Below the pieces are notes generated by a model that was not told the origin of the DNA, made no database searches, and saw only the letters and a list, made by a program, of their open reading frames with translations. The position numbers and the translations under genes are program-made. From Mucilaginibacter terrae (lineage in GTDB: Bacteria > Bacteroidota > Bacteroidia > Sphingobacteriales > Sphingobacteriaceae): DNA of 64,000 bases. The stretch lies in the NCBI RefSeq assembly GCF_031951985.1, contig NZ_JAVLVU010000001.1:806001-870000 (forward strand). The letters run 5' to 3'. Within the stretch, counting starts at the first letter, position 1, and each line of letters begins with the position of its first letter. Below are positions 38,391 through 47,731 of this stretch, piece after piece.

Positions 38391-40262
38391 TTATGCATTT
38401 AACAAAGGCAACGAAAAGTAAAATGCTGCGCCCCTGTCCTTTTCACTAACTACCCATACCCTGCCGTTATGGCGCTTAATAATTTCGGCTGCAACATATA
38501 AGCCTATTCCAAAACCCGAAAAAGTTTGCTCATTACGGCCTTCAACCCGGTAAAAGCGATTAAATATTTTGTCTTGTTCTTCGGGTTTAATGCCAATACC
38601 ATAATCCTGCACATTAATTACCACCTCGGTATCTCCAACACTTACATGAACATCCACCCTATCGCTATCTGGCGAGTATTTAATGGCATTAGTTAAAAAG
38701 TTGGTAAGCACTTGTGCAATACGGTCACGGTCGGCATAAATAGCCAGCGGTGGAATTGCAGAACATACAATATCATGGTGCGATGCAGTGTGCTGCACTT
38801 CATCTACAGTTTCCTTAATTAAGTCAGACAGTAAAAACTCTTCGCTATTGAGGCTCAAACGGCCGCTTTCCATTTTAGACACATCGAGCAAATCGGTAAT
38901 TAACCGGGTTAATTTATTGATTTGCTTATCAACCGTGCCTAATGATTTAAGCAGAAACTCATCATAATCACCCCGTTTATTATAAATAGTAAGCAGTAGC
39001 TGTATATATGCTTTAATGGAGGTTATGGGAGTTTTTAATTCATGGCTGGCCATGCCAATAAAATCATTTTTAACTTGCTCGTGCTCCTTCATCGCGGTAA
39101 TATCCATGCCTGAACCAATATAGCCTGCAAAATAATCATGCTCACCCTCAAAACGGGGCACGCCTTTCATACCAATCCAACGGTAAGCACCATCGCTCAC
39201 ACGCAGCATACGGTACTCTATATAAAACTCTTCCTGCTTGTTAAACGCACGGTTATAAGTATCTAAAACACATTCTTTATCCTCCGGATGCAGCAAATTA
39301 CTTTGCAGATAGCCGGGATCTGAAAGTAGCTGCATTACATTAGCAAACTGCATCCAGCTATTGTTTAAGAAGGTAGTACGTTTATCGGCACCGGTCATCC
39401 ATATCAGTACCGGAGCCGAATCTGCAATGCTACGAAAGCGCTCTTCGCTGTCCAAAAGCATTTGTTCGGTTTTCTTACGTTCGGTTATGTCCATGCACGA
39501 ACCTACATAGCCTGCAAACTCGCCGTTGGCATAATAACGCGGTTTGCCCGTTACTGCTACCCATTGCATTTTGCCATCGGCACGCAATACCCTAAAATCC
39601 GATTCAAAAGGCTTTTTAAAATTAGTTGCGCGCAGGTAGTCGCCTATAACCCGCTCACGATCTTCAGCCACCACAGAGTCGATCCACCCCCTGCCCATAT
39701 TATCCTCGTAAGCGTGGCCGGTCCAGTCAACCCAGGTTTGGTTTACAAATGTAATGTTGCCGCGCTGGTCTACCGTCCACAAGGCGGTTGCGGCAGCATC
39801 GGTAATATCTTTAAATAATTGTTGCTGCTCTGCCAACTGGCGGCGGGCCAAAACCCTTTCGGTAACATCGTACCCCATAACCATAACCCCATCAATTTCG
39901 GCCTGATGATGGCAGTATGGCGAAAACACAAAATCGAAATAATATTCTTTTACCTGATCATCGCCTTGGATGATCTTAACCTCATGATCATAACTGCGCG
40001 AAACCTGGCAGGTATCATATACATGTTCAACCTGTTTGTAAAACCCTTCGCCAAGTTCAGGCCAGGCCTGGCGCATAGGCTTGTTCAATACATCGCGGTT
40101 ATTACATAGGTTTTTTAAAAACGGATTAACTAACTCACAAACCCCATCGCGCCAGCGCAACATGGCTATTAGGCTTTGCGCCTGCATAAACAAGCTCTTA
40201 AGCTGGCTATCGGTTTGATAAAAATTACCAGAAAAATCAGCTTCTTGGGTTGGTGTTAGCAT
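38391..40262 (-). CDS. Cytoplasmic histidine kinase with three PAS domains
   Basis: 623 residues, no signal peptide or membrane helix. An N-terminal PAS-like segment (about 25-140), then two PAS/PAC units (about 145-265 and 272-392, ending in GYVGSCMDITERKK and GYIGSGMDIT). HisKA with phospho-acceptor His407 (FIGMASHELKTPITSIKAY), then HATPase motifs (TNFLTNAIKYSP, DYGIGIKPE, GFGIGLYVAAEII). Its kinase half closely resembles that of the CHASE3 kinase at 11138. No adjacent response regulator of its own; divergent from the phytochrome gene. Confidence 0.92.
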   Translation of the reverse strand: MLTPTQEADFSGNFYQTDSQLKSLFMQAQSLIAMLRWRDGVCELVNPFLKNLCNNRDVLNKPMRQAWPELGEGFYKQVEHVYDTCQVSRSYDHEVKIIQGDDQVKEYYFDFVFSPYCHHQAEIDGVMVMGYDVTERVLARRQLAEQQQLFKDITDAAATALWTVDQRGNITFVNQTWVDWTGHAYEDNMGRGWIDSVVAEDRERVIGDYLRATNFKKPFESDFRVLRADGKMQWVAVTGKPRYYANGEFAGYVGSCMDITERKKTEQMLLDSEERFRSIADSAPVLIWMTGADKRTTFLNNSWMQFANVMQLLSDPGYLQSNLLHPEDKECVLDTYNRAFNKQEEFYIEYRMLRVSDGAYRWIGMKGVPRFEGEHDYFAGYIGSGMDITAMKEHEQVKNDFIGMASHELKTPITSIKAYIQLLLTIYNKRGDYDEFLLKSLGTVDKQINKLTRLITDLLDVSKMESGRLSLNSEEFLLSDLIKETVDEVQHTASHHDIVCSAIPPLAIYADRDRIAQVLTNFLTNAIKYSPDSDRVDVHVSVGDTEVVINVQDYGIGIKPEEQDKIFNRFYRVEGRNEQTFSGFGIGLYVAAEIIKRHNGRVWVVSEKDRGAAFYFSLPLLNA

Positions 40263-40582
40263 ATAGCAGATGTTAAATCTAATCTCACGATTTAATTATC
40301 TAATAGCAAAATTTATTTTCTAATCAAACATGCCATTATACAACGTTAACAAACATTTTCTTAAACTATATTCAAACATAATGGTTGTGCGCTTCATATT
40401 TTAGCTAAGTATATCAATGTAATTTATACTTTTACCTTTAAAGTAATTACATATTATCCTTAGCCGAAGTATAAATTACTACATTATTTACAATTTATAA
40501 GATAAAACCCCATATTGTATTATAGCATTAGCATATGTATTTATGCTAATATAAACATAAATCAGGTGGTTTGTACTTACTC
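40263..40582. other. 320-bp divergent intergenic region upstream of the phytochrome
   Basis: Very A+T-rich. The only structure I see is a 9-bp palindrome, ATTAGCATA (40527-40535) and TATGCTAAT (40542-40550), 33 bp before the phytochrome start; it could be an operator or leader hairpin. No TAnnTTTG element found on either strand. Confidence 0.5.
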
Positions 40583-42811
40583 ATGAATGATTATAAAGTT
40601 GATATAACTAACTGCGACAAGGAACCAATACACATACCCGGTAAAGTGCAGTCGCACGGCTTTTTAGTGGCTGTTGATAATAAGTACCTCGTTAATTACG
40701 TGAGCGAAAACATATCAGCTTTTTTACCAATACAGGCACCAAATATTTTAGGTAAGAATTTAAGCGTATTTGAGGAAACATTATTCCCGGCTGAGGCTAC
40801 CGGCTTTATTACACAAATGCTGCAACTGGGCCGCCACGCCAAAAGCTTCGAAACTATTAACCCCTATCGTGTTGATGTTGGTGAAATAAGCTACAATCTC
40901 ATCCTCTCGCAATCAGGCGATAGCTATTTGCTGGAATTTGAACCCACTACTACCGCTACCGAGGTTGATATACAAAAAACCATAGGCCGTTCGGTATCGG
41001 GCATGCTGGCCGGAAATCATTTACAACAATTGCTTAACAATGCCTCCGAGCAAATAAAAACACTTATAGGTTATGACCGGGTTATGATTTATAAGTTTTT
41101 GGATGACGGGCATGGCGAGGTAGTTGCCGAGGTAAAAGAAGACCACCTGGAACCTTTTATAGGTTTGCATTATCCGGCAAGTGATATACCCAAACAAGCG
41201 CGTGAGCTTTATAAACTAAATCTTACCCGCATAATTACCGATGTTAATACCGAGGCCTCTCCTATTTTAACTCTACCTGTTGATGGAGATGCCAAAACGC
41301 TCGACCTAACGCACTCTGCTTTGCGTGCTGTATCGCCCATACACATCCAGTACCTTAAAAACATGGGTGTGGCTTCAAGCTTTAGCATATCCTTACTTTA
41401 TAAGAACGAGCTTTGGGGCTTAATTGCCTGCCACAACTATACTCCGCGTTTTATCAATTTTAAAGCGCGGGAAGCATCAAAACTGATTGGACAAATCATA
41501 TCATCGGCTCTTGAATTTAAGCAAGATGAAGAATTAAATACGCGTAATGATGAGTTTAAACACACTTACGATGTTCTTTCGCGCTTTTTACGTAAAGGCA
41601 ACGATGTTGCCGCTACACTTACCGAGTTTGAAGATAATATCCTGAACATTTGCGATGCAAGTGGTGCTGTGCTGGTTTTTGAAAACCAGTTCACTCTACT
41701 TGGCAAAACGCCTGATGAGGAACAACTCACCGGCATTGTTGACTGGCTTAAGCAAAACATGCAAGTCCGCGTGTACCATACGCACCAGTTTCCGGAAGTG
41801 TATCATCCGGCGAAAGAATATAGCGACGTAGCCAGCGGTTTATTGGCCTGTACGCTTTCAAAAGAACTTGGCGAACTGATAATTTGGTTTAAGCCCGAGC
41901 AAATTACCACAATTAATTGGGCGGGTAACCCCGACAAGCCGGTTGCAACAGATACCAATGGTTTGATGAGCCTATCGCCCCGAAAGTCATTTGAGATATG
42001 GTCGCAAACGGTAAAAAATACTTCGGCCCGGTGGATGCGTGATGAAATTGCGCTGGTACTCAAACTGCGCGAAGATGTGGTTTATGCCATTAACCGCCAG
42101 ACTAACGAGATACGCATATTAAACGAAAAGCTTAAACAGGCTTATGAAGAGCTGGATACTTTTAGTTTTACCGTATCACATGATCTGCGTACACCGCTTT
42201 CAACTATAAAAAACTACTCTGAACTATTGCTCGAAACCAACAAGAGTTTGGATGATGATGCACGCCGTATTTTGAAAAAAGTGATAGGCGGTGCCGATAA
42301 GTTAAATTACCTGATCAAGGAAGTGCTGAATTACTCCAGGGTAGGCCGCGCAGAAATTGAGTATACCGAAATTGAAATGGATACTCTTTTCAAAGAAATT
42401 CATAACGACCTTATTGTAGCTCTCCAAATTCCTGATTTGCAATTTACTGTAGGTGATACACCTGCCATTTATGGCGACCGCGTTATGATTACCCAGGTAT
42501 TCACCAATTTGCTTAACAATGCATTTAAATACTCTTCGCGCTCAAATCCTCCTAAGGTAAATATTGATGGTAAAGAATTTAACGGAGAGGTGGTATATTC
42601 AATTAGCGATAACGGAGTTGGAATTGATTTAAATTACTACAATCGTATATTTGATTTATTTAAACGCATGGATAACGTGCGTACCTATGAAGGTACAGGT
42701 GTTGGTTTGGCTATTGTTAAAAGAATAATGGAGAAACATAATGGCCGTATTTGGGTAGAAAGTGAATTGGGAGTTGGCACGATATTTTATATAGGTTTTA
42801 AAAAGAATTGA
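40583..42811 (+). CDS. bphP: Bacteriophytochrome histidine kinase
   Basis: 742 residues from ATG 40583; a TTG at 40571 is also in frame. PAS-GAF-PHY photosensory module followed by a kinase. Cys11 in TNCDKEPIHIPGKVQSHG is at the position that covalently binds biliverdin in bacteriophytochromes. The GAF domain contains the conserved PASDIPKQARELY and LRAVSPIHIQYLKNMGV with the chromophore-contacting His. HisKA phospho-acceptor is in FSFTVSHDLRTPLSTIKNY; HATPase motifs NLLNNAFKYSSR, DNGVGID and GTGVGLAIV are intact. Expected red/far-red photoreceptor kinase. Directly followed by a response regulator. Confidence 0.95.
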   Translation: MNDYKVDITNCDKEPIHIPGKVQSHGFLVAVDNKYLVNYVSENISAFLPIQAPNILGKNLSVFEETLFPAEATGFITQMLQLGRHAKSFETINPYRVDVGEISYNLILSQSGDSYLLEFEPTTTATEVDIQKTIGRSVSGMLAGNHLQQLLNNASEQIKTLIGYDRVMIYKFLDDGHGEVVAEVKEDHLEPFIGLHYPASDIPKQARELYKLNLTRIITDVNTEASPILTLPVDGDAKTLDLTHSALRAVSPIHIQYLKNMGVASSFSISLLYKNELWGLIACHNYTPRFINFKAREASKLIGQIISSALEFKQDEELNTRNDEFKHTYDVLSRFLRKGNDVAATLTEFEDNILNICDASGAVLVFENQFTLLGKTPDEEQLTGIVDWLKQNMQVRVYHTHQFPEVYHPAKEYSDVASGLLACTLSKELGELIIWFKPEQITTINWAGNPDKPVATDTNGLMSLSPRKSFEIWSQTVKNTSARWMRDEIALVLKLREDVVYAINRQTNEIRILNEKLKQAYEELDTFSFTVSHDLRTPLSTIKNYSELLLETNKSLDDDARRILKKVIGGADKLNYLIKEVLNYSRVGRAEIEYTEIEMDTLFKEIHNDLIVALQIPDLQFTVGDTPAIYGDRVMITQVFTNLLNNAFKYSSRSNPPKVNIDGKEFNGEVVYSISDNGVGIDLNYYNRIFDLFKRMDNVRTYEGTGVGLAIVKRIMEKHNGRIWVESELGVGTIFYIGFKKN

Positions 42812-42812
42812 G

Positions 42813-43229
42813 ATGGGAGCGCCTGATATTATATATATTGAAGATAACATTGATTACATTGATGTTGTTGAGCGTGCTTTAAGCCAAATTGATAGCAAGA
42901 CAATTTTACGTGTTTTTGAAAACGGCACACTTGCACTCACTGAATTAGGTACACTTGTGGAGAATAAAGTAAAACCACGCTTAATATTAATAGACTTAAA
43001 CTTACCCGGACTTTCGGGGTTGGATTTATTGCGAAAAATAAAGGAAACACCAGTTCTCCGTTATGTACCTACGGTGATATTTTCTACATCTGATAATCCT
43101 AAAGATGTACGCATATCTTTAGCATCGGGTGCAAATGCCTACGTTGCAAAACCTTTGGGTTATAATGATTTAATTAAGTGCTTAAACAGCATGCATGAGT
43201 TTTGGCTTAAAACAACCCTTGTGGCCTGA
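42813..43229 (+). CDS. Single-domain response regulator of the phytochrome (Rcp1-like)
   Basis: 138 residues, receiver domain only. Phospho-acceptor Asp in LILIDLNLPGLSGLDLL, acidic pair in YIEDNIDY, and the switch Lys in AYVAKPLGYND are present; no output domain. Starts 1 nt after the phytochrome stop, so cotranslated. Size and placement match the Rcp1-type regulators that take phosphate from phytochrome kinases. Confidence 0.93.
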   Translation: MGAPDIIYIEDNIDYIDVVERALSQIDSKTILRVFENGTLALTELGTLVENKVKPRLILIDLNLPGLSGLDLLRKIKETPVLRYVPTVIFSTSDNPKDVRISLASGANAYVAKPLGYNDLIKCLNSMHEFWLKTTLVA

Positions 43230-43270
43230 TATTCGCAAAACAAACTTTTTACTTTTAAGGTTTAGTGTTT

Positions 43271-43699
43271 ATGAAAATCAAGCTTTTACTTACCGGATTC
43301 CTATTTTTAACTGCCTGCAAATCGCAAAAATCACCTTTAGATACCGGTTGCCCAACAGTAATGTGTACCGAAGAATTTAAGATGATTCCGGTTAAGCTCA
43401 TTAGTAGTTCGGGAAAAAGTACCGACTTCAAATCTTACAAAATTATGGAGACGGCCAGCGGTAAAGAAATTAAACTGAATAATGATTTACCCAACACAGC
43501 CGATAATGCTAAGACACTTATTGTAGCCGATGACAGCCAATTACGTAACTTTACCGAAAAAGGTACCGACCTGCAATTGCTGATAACCCGCACCGACGAT
43601 AAAATAGTAAAAGCGAATTATAAAATATCTGGCGGTAAATGTGCCTGCCATGTAGCCAAGTTAAATGGTCCCGACCAGGTTGATATTGATCAGCTGTAA
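43271..43699 (+). CDS. Small lipoprotein of unknown function
   Basis: 142 residues from ATG 43271; a GTG two codons upstream is also possible. Lipobox FLTAC followed by K. The mature part contains four further cysteines (TGCPTVMCTEEF near the start and GKCACHV near the end) that could form two disulfides. Beta-rich body. No family recognised. Lies 41 bp after the response regulator and 9 bp before an AraC-type regulator. Confidence 0.75.
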   Translation: MKIKLLLTGFLFLTACKSQKSPLDTGCPTVMCTEEFKMIPVKLISSSGKSTDFKSYKIMETASGKEIKLNNDLPNTADNAKTLIVADDSQLRNFTEKGTDLQLLITRTDDKIVKANYKISGGKCACHVAKLNGPDQVDIDQL

Positions 43700-43708
43700 C
43701 TTACATTT

Positions 43709-44092
43709 ATGCCTATACCTCAAAAGCTACTTACTCGCAAAGATGAGATAACCCGGGATTTTTTGCGGTTGTACGAAGATCATATTAACAAACTAATGAG
43801 TGGCGAGCACAACAAAAGGTACTCGGCCAAAACCTTTGCTAATTTGCTGTTTATCGATTCGCGCCATTTAACCAACACCCTAAAACTCACTACCGGCCGC
43901 TCTCCATGTGATTTTATGGAAGAGCGCATTATTGACGAAGCAAAAAAACTACTTGCCCAAACCAATTTATCGGTTGCGCAAATAGGTTACAAATTTGCGT
44001 ACGAAGACCCGACTAATTTTACCAAGTTTTTTAAGATCATGACCGGCATTACGCCATTGCAATACCGCAAAAAACTCCAAACTGCCGCCTGA
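43709..44092 (+). CDS. AraC-type HTH transcriptional regulator (DNA-binding domain only)
   Basis: 127 residues; essentially only the double helix-turn-helix of AraC. The family signature IGYKFAYEDPTNFTKFFKIMTGITPLQYRK is intact; the first helix-turn-helix is at about residues 40-60 (SAKTFANLLFIDSRHLTNTLK). There is no ligand-binding domain, so activity may be set by expression level. Possible target is the adjacent SDR gene. Confidence 0.9.
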   Translation: MPIPQKLLTRKDEITRDFLRLYEDHINKLMSGEHNKRYSAKTFANLLFIDSRHLTNTLKLTTGRSPCDFMEERIIDEAKKLLAQTNLSVAQIGYKFAYEDPTNFTKFFKIMTGITPLQYRKKLQTAA

Positions 44093-44134
44093 TAAATTCT
44101 GAAGTGTTCACCTTTTTTGGGGCAACATTGGCCA

Positions 44135-44142
44135 TAACTTTG
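44135..44142 (+). promoter_or_regulatory. -7 promoter element of the SDR gene
   Basis: TAACTTTG matches TAnnTTTG, 26 bp before the start codon. A TTTG at 44116-44119 is closer than normal for a -33 element. Confidence 0.5.
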
Positions 44143-44168
44143 TGTTATTAAACAAACAATAACCATCT

Positions 44169-44930
44169 ATGGCACAAACTAAAATAGCCTTAGTAACCGG
44201 CGGTAGCCGCGGCTTAGGCAAAGACATGGCTTTAAGCCTTGCAAAAAAAGGATTAAACATCATACTCACTTACAACAGCAAAAAAGACGAAGCCGAAGAA
44301 ACCGTAGCAGCAATTGAAGCTATTGGTCAAAAAGCAGCGGCCCTGCAACTTAACGTGGGCGACGCTAACAGCTTTGATGCATTTATTGAAGAGACAAAAA
44401 ACGCGTTACAAAACACTTTCGGCACCGATAAACTTGACTATATTATTAATAACGCGGGTGTAGGCGTACATGCGTCTTTTGCCGAAACCACCGAAGAGCA
44501 GTTTGACATGCTGGTTAACATACATTTTAAAGGAGCATTCTTTTTAACGCAAAAGGTGTTGCCTGTTATGAATGATGGCGGCGGCATTGTAAACATTTCA
44601 ACAGGTTTGGCACGTTTTAGCACGCCGGGTTATGCCGCTTATGCATCAATGAAAGGCGCTATTGAAACTCTTACCAAATACCAGGCTAAAGAACTGGGCG
44701 CGCGTGGTATAAGAGCCAATGTAGTAGCACCGGGCGCTATTGAAACCGATTTTGGCGGCGGCGTAGTACGCGATAATGCCGAGGTTAATAAAGGTATTGC
44801 TTCGGTTACTGCATTGGGCCGGGTGGGCCAGGCAGATGATATAGGCAGCGTAGTAGCATTCTTGTGTACTGATGATGCCAAATGGGTCAATGCTCAACGC
44901 ATAGAGGCCTCGGGCGGTATGTTCTTATAA
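44169..44930 (+). CDS. Short-chain dehydrogenase/reductase
   Basis: 253 residues. Classical SDR: cofactor motif TGGSRGLGKDMAL, NNAGVG, catalytic Ser in VNISTGLARFS and the YxxxK pair in YAAYASMKGAIETL; C-terminal RIEASGGMFL. Likely NADP(H)-dependent oxidoreductase of unknown substrate. Downstream of an AraC-type regulator in the arrangement often seen for an inducible reductase. Confidence 0.93.
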   Translation: MAQTKIALVTGGSRGLGKDMALSLAKKGLNIILTYNSKKDEAEETVAAIEAIGQKAAALQLNVGDANSFDAFIEETKNALQNTFGTDKLDYIINNAGVGVHASFAETTEEQFDMLVNIHFKGAFFLTQKVLPVMNDGGGIVNISTGLARFSTPGYAAYASMKGAIETLTKYQAKELGARGIRANVVAPGAIETDFGGGVVRDNAEVNKGIASVTALGRVGQADDIGSVVAFLCTDDAKWVNAQRIEASGGMFL

Positions 44931-44948
44931 TAAACAAAAAGAGAGCTT

Positions 44949-45160
44949 GTTTGCGGGAGGGCACTGAAAAAGTCCTATTAGTATTTGAGATTGAAAAAAG
45001 GCAAAAAAAAGTCGATTTGACGCCCTGAGAATTGTCTATACGAGTTGGATATCTGACTTGTCTTCCTACAAGCCAAAGAAAAAGGGTTGTGCATGAAATA
45101 TGACACAACCCTTTTCTTTGGCCCGAATTTCGGGGACTTTTTCAGTGCCCTCGTTTGCGG
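44949..45160. mobile_element. MITE: non-autonomous inverted-repeat transposable element
   Basis: 19-bp perfect terminal inverted repeats (44957-44975, GAGGGCACTGAAAAAGTCC, and its complement at 45134-45152) bound a 196-bp element. It is flanked by a perfect 8-bp direct repeat GTTTGCGG (44949-44956 and 45153-45160), the signature of transposition. There is no transposase. Near the right end is a 19-bp hairpin with one bulged base (45072-45091 with 45104-45122). Similar ends occur on Bacteroidetes insertion sequences as I recall them, so it is probably mobilised in trans by such an IS. Confidence 0.85.
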
Positions 45161-45237
45161 TGGCCTCACTTTGTTATACAGAAGTATATAACATTACCTC
45201 TATATTTGATATTATTATTTCTAAATCAAATGCTTAC

Positions 45238-45456
45238 ATGGTAGCAATAACATACTTTGGCCTGATAGTAATTGTATTAGGTTTAGCCATGTTTATCATA
45301 GGCATAGGCACATTTACTTCTCGAGGGGAAATGAATTTTATCTTAAAAGAGTTTGGCGAGTTTTCATTCAGTTGGTGGTTTCAAACTATTATCATTGGGA
45401 TTATAATAACTTTACTACCATACCTAATTAAACGTGTAGTAAAGCATGGCGGATAA
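45238..45456 (+). CDS. Small membrane protein
   Basis: 72 residues from ATG 45238, with two hydrophobic helices (about 5-24 and 48-65, YFGLIVIVLGLAMFIIGIG and FQTIIIGIIITLLPYLI) and basic C-terminus. The open frame continues upstream into the MITE as far as 45100, so the natural start cannot be fixed; the upstream part looks like MITE sequence rather than protein. Function unknown. Confidence 0.5.
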   Translation: MVAITYFGLIVIVLGLAMFIIGIGTFTSRGEMNFILKEFGEFSFSWWFQTIIIGIIITLLPYLIKRVVKHGG

Positions 45457-45528
45457 AGAAACTAAATGCAGGTCCATTCAACTCTTCCATTGTAAAGCCC
45501 AAAAACGCTGAATAAAATCACAACTATA

Positions 45529-46902
45529 CTACTCGGCTTTAGCCTCTTTCTTTTTAAACAACATGCTCCAGGTATCTTTTACAATCCAGGTTGTTTCTAA
45601 CCAGCCAATTTTATACACATCCCACATCTGGAATTTTTCATATCGTTGCAGCCATTTGTAGCTGATGAACATGCCGGTTAAAATAGGTAGTAACGTACCA
45701 AATGCAACGCCATAAACATTACCAAACAGCCATATACCTACAATATCGCCTATAATATTGGCAGCAAGCATAAACACCAGCTTAACTGCATTTACCTGTG
45801 GTTGGTTGGTTGCATCTAAAGCCAAAGCCATAAAACGCTCTATAGGGTAAAGCAAGGCAAACGACATGAAGATGCGCAATATGTTGGCGGCTTCGGTAGT
45901 CAAATATTCCTTATCTACTATCCAAATACCCACCTCGGCAAATAGCAATGAACCAGCAACCACAGGTATCATCAATATGGTAAGCAAACCCGAATATTTT
46001 TTAATGAGATAAATAACGTGGTACTTATTATTTTGATTATGAGCGGCCGATAAGGGCGGCATAATGGTTGCTGCAAAGCTTCGCAACGGAATCTCTATCA
46101 ATTCCGTTAAGCGTAAACCAAGATTGTAAACCGCAATGGCAGCATCGCCTTTAGCCCCCAGCATAATCTTAATAATATAATTATCGGAGTTACGGAACAT
46201 GCTGCTACCCAGCGAGGTACCCACGCTGTATTTTCCAAATGCGAACAGCGCTTTAACGGTTTGGGTACTCTTTTTCCAAAATGTATTAATGCGCGACCAA
46301 CCCAGCACAATAGTCATTAAACTCGTAACTCCACCTGCTGTAAAGCCCGTGTAAATTACATTCATTAAATTAATGTTTTTGGTAATGATGAGGGTTAATA
46401 CCAAGGTAATAGATAATGAAGTACTCACCGAACGAATGATGAGCAACCTGTCGAAACGGGCTTCGGCCTGGGCAACACAGCTGGCAATAAATGAGGGCAA
46501 TGTAATAACAAACACCAGCCCAAACCAGGTGATTACCAGGTCAGTACCCAAATCGGGCACATGGTACGGAATTGCCAGATATATGAGGTTAACCGCTATA
46601 AATACCAACGTTACCAACGACGATAAAAACCAGGCCGATCCGGCTACCTCGGCCGAGCGGTCTTTAGATGTACCTGCGTAAGAAGTAATAAAAGCCGTGG
46701 TAATTAAACCCGCCCTGAAAGTATCAACCAAACCAATGGTTCCCTGGAAAAAGAACCACACTCCCATTTTATCTTTAGGCAGATAATTGAACAATATGGC
46801 AACTTGTACCATATTTAAAACCGACATAATTGCATTGCCTACAAGGTTTACAATATGCGGGTTTTTGAGTTTTTCTAAAATCTGCTTAATCTTATCTAAC
46901 AT
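45529..46902 (-). CDS. Oligosaccharide flippase / polysaccharide biosynthesis protein
   Basis: 457 residues, about 12 to 14 membrane helices. Overall layout and motifs (NLVGNAIMSVLNMVQVAILFNYLPKDKMGVWFFFQGTIGLVDTF at the N-terminus; helix pairs throughout) match the MATE-like MOP flippases of the Wzx/RfbX group. Expected to translocate lipid-linked glycans across the inner membrane. Followed (upstream on this strand) by two glycosyltransferases, so it belongs to a small surface-glycan operon. Confidence 0.85.
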   Translation of the reverse strand: MLDKIKQILEKLKNPHIVNLVGNAIMSVLNMVQVAILFNYLPKDKMGVWFFFQGTIGLVDTFRAGLITTAFITSYAGTSKDRSAEVAGSAWFLSSLVTLVFIAVNLIYLAIPYHVPDLGTDLVITWFGLVFVITLPSFIASCVAQAEARFDRLLIIRSVSTSLSITLVLTLIITKNINLMNVIYTGFTAGGVTSLMTIVLGWSRINTFWKKSTQTVKALFAFGKYSVGTSLGSSMFRNSDNYIIKIMLGAKGDAAIAVYNLGLRLTELIEIPLRSFAATIMPPLSAAHNQNNKYHVIYLIKKYSGLLTILMIPVVAGSLLFAEVGIWIVDKEYLTTEAANILRIFMSFALLYPIERFMALALDATNQPQVNAVKLVFMLAANIIGDIVGIWLFGNVYGVAFGTLLPILTGMFISYKWLQRYEKFQMWDVYKIGWLETTWIVKDTWSMLFKKKEAKAE

Positions 46903-46936
46903 CTACGAGAGTTTTGGCCATTAAAACGCGATTGGC

Positions 46937-47725
46937 TTACTGTTTTAGTTTGTTATACTTAAGCGTGCTGTTAACAACCTTGCCCTTAAGGTAAAGGCTG
47001 CGCGCCATTTTAATAATAATTGAATTGCTGAGTTTCCACTTGCTGCGCACCATGGTATTAGGCTCAAGAGCGCCATGCTCATGTAAAAACAGGTCGGGCC
47101 CTTGAAACATGAGTGCTTTGCCGCCTTTGGTTAAAAAGTTCATGCACATGGCGTATTCAGTTGGGTCGCCTCGCTGGCCTTCAACATAACGGCCAAATTT
47201 CTCTAAAAAAATGCTGCGGCGCAGGTGCGGATGATCTGAATACAAGCGGAATTTTAAATGATTTAAATACCACAATTCGGGCTTGAACAGCATTTTCGAA
47301 TAGCCAAATTTATAATCTTTCAGGTACGGAAACGGTGCCCACGGGAAGGTATAGAACCTGATGAGGTCCCACTCTTCGGTATCCATCAGCTTTACGGCAT
47401 TCATAAAGTTGGGTGCAAAATCGGGTGTGGGCTCAAAATCCTCCTGTACGTACAGCGTATATTGGGTTTTTACCGCATCCTGCCCCTTATTTATATTGTT
47501 GCCCAAACCTTTGTTAACAGGCGTGGTAATAAGCCTGAACTTGTAATGAGTTTGCAACAGCTTAATATAGTCGAGGTGTTCGGGGCGGCTACCATCATCG
47601 CTTATTACCACCTCCTCAAATTCGAGATCTTCTTCGGCGCAGCGTTTAAGCAAATGCTCTAACGATTTACTGCGGTTATAATGCGTAATTAAAAGGGTTA
47701 CCCGGTCAAATTTATGTGCAGCCAT
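46937..47725 (-). CDS. Family 2 glycosyltransferase
   Basis: 262 residues. GT-A fold: N-terminal VTLLITHYNRSKSLEHLL and the nucleotide-binding ISDDGSRPE, with LYVQEDFEPTPD as a candidate for the metal-binding acidic site. No membrane helix. Transfers a sugar of unknown type. Lies between the flippase and GT8 genes with spacers of 34 and 6 bp. Confidence 0.85.
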   Translation of the reverse strand: MAAHKFDRVTLLITHYNRSKSLEHLLKRCAEEDLEFEEVVISDDGSRPEHLDYIKLLQTHYKFRLITTPVNKGLGNNINKGQDAVKTQYTLYVQEDFEPTPDFAPNFMNAVKLMDTEEWDLIRFYTFPWAPFPYLKDYKFGYSKMLFKPELWYLNHLKFRLYSDHPHLRRSIFLEKFGRYVEGQRGDPTEYAMCMNFLTKGGKALMFQGPDLFLHEHGALEPNTMVRSKWKLSNSIIIKMARSLYLKGKVVNSTLKYNKLKQ

Positions 47726-47731
47726 GTATAT

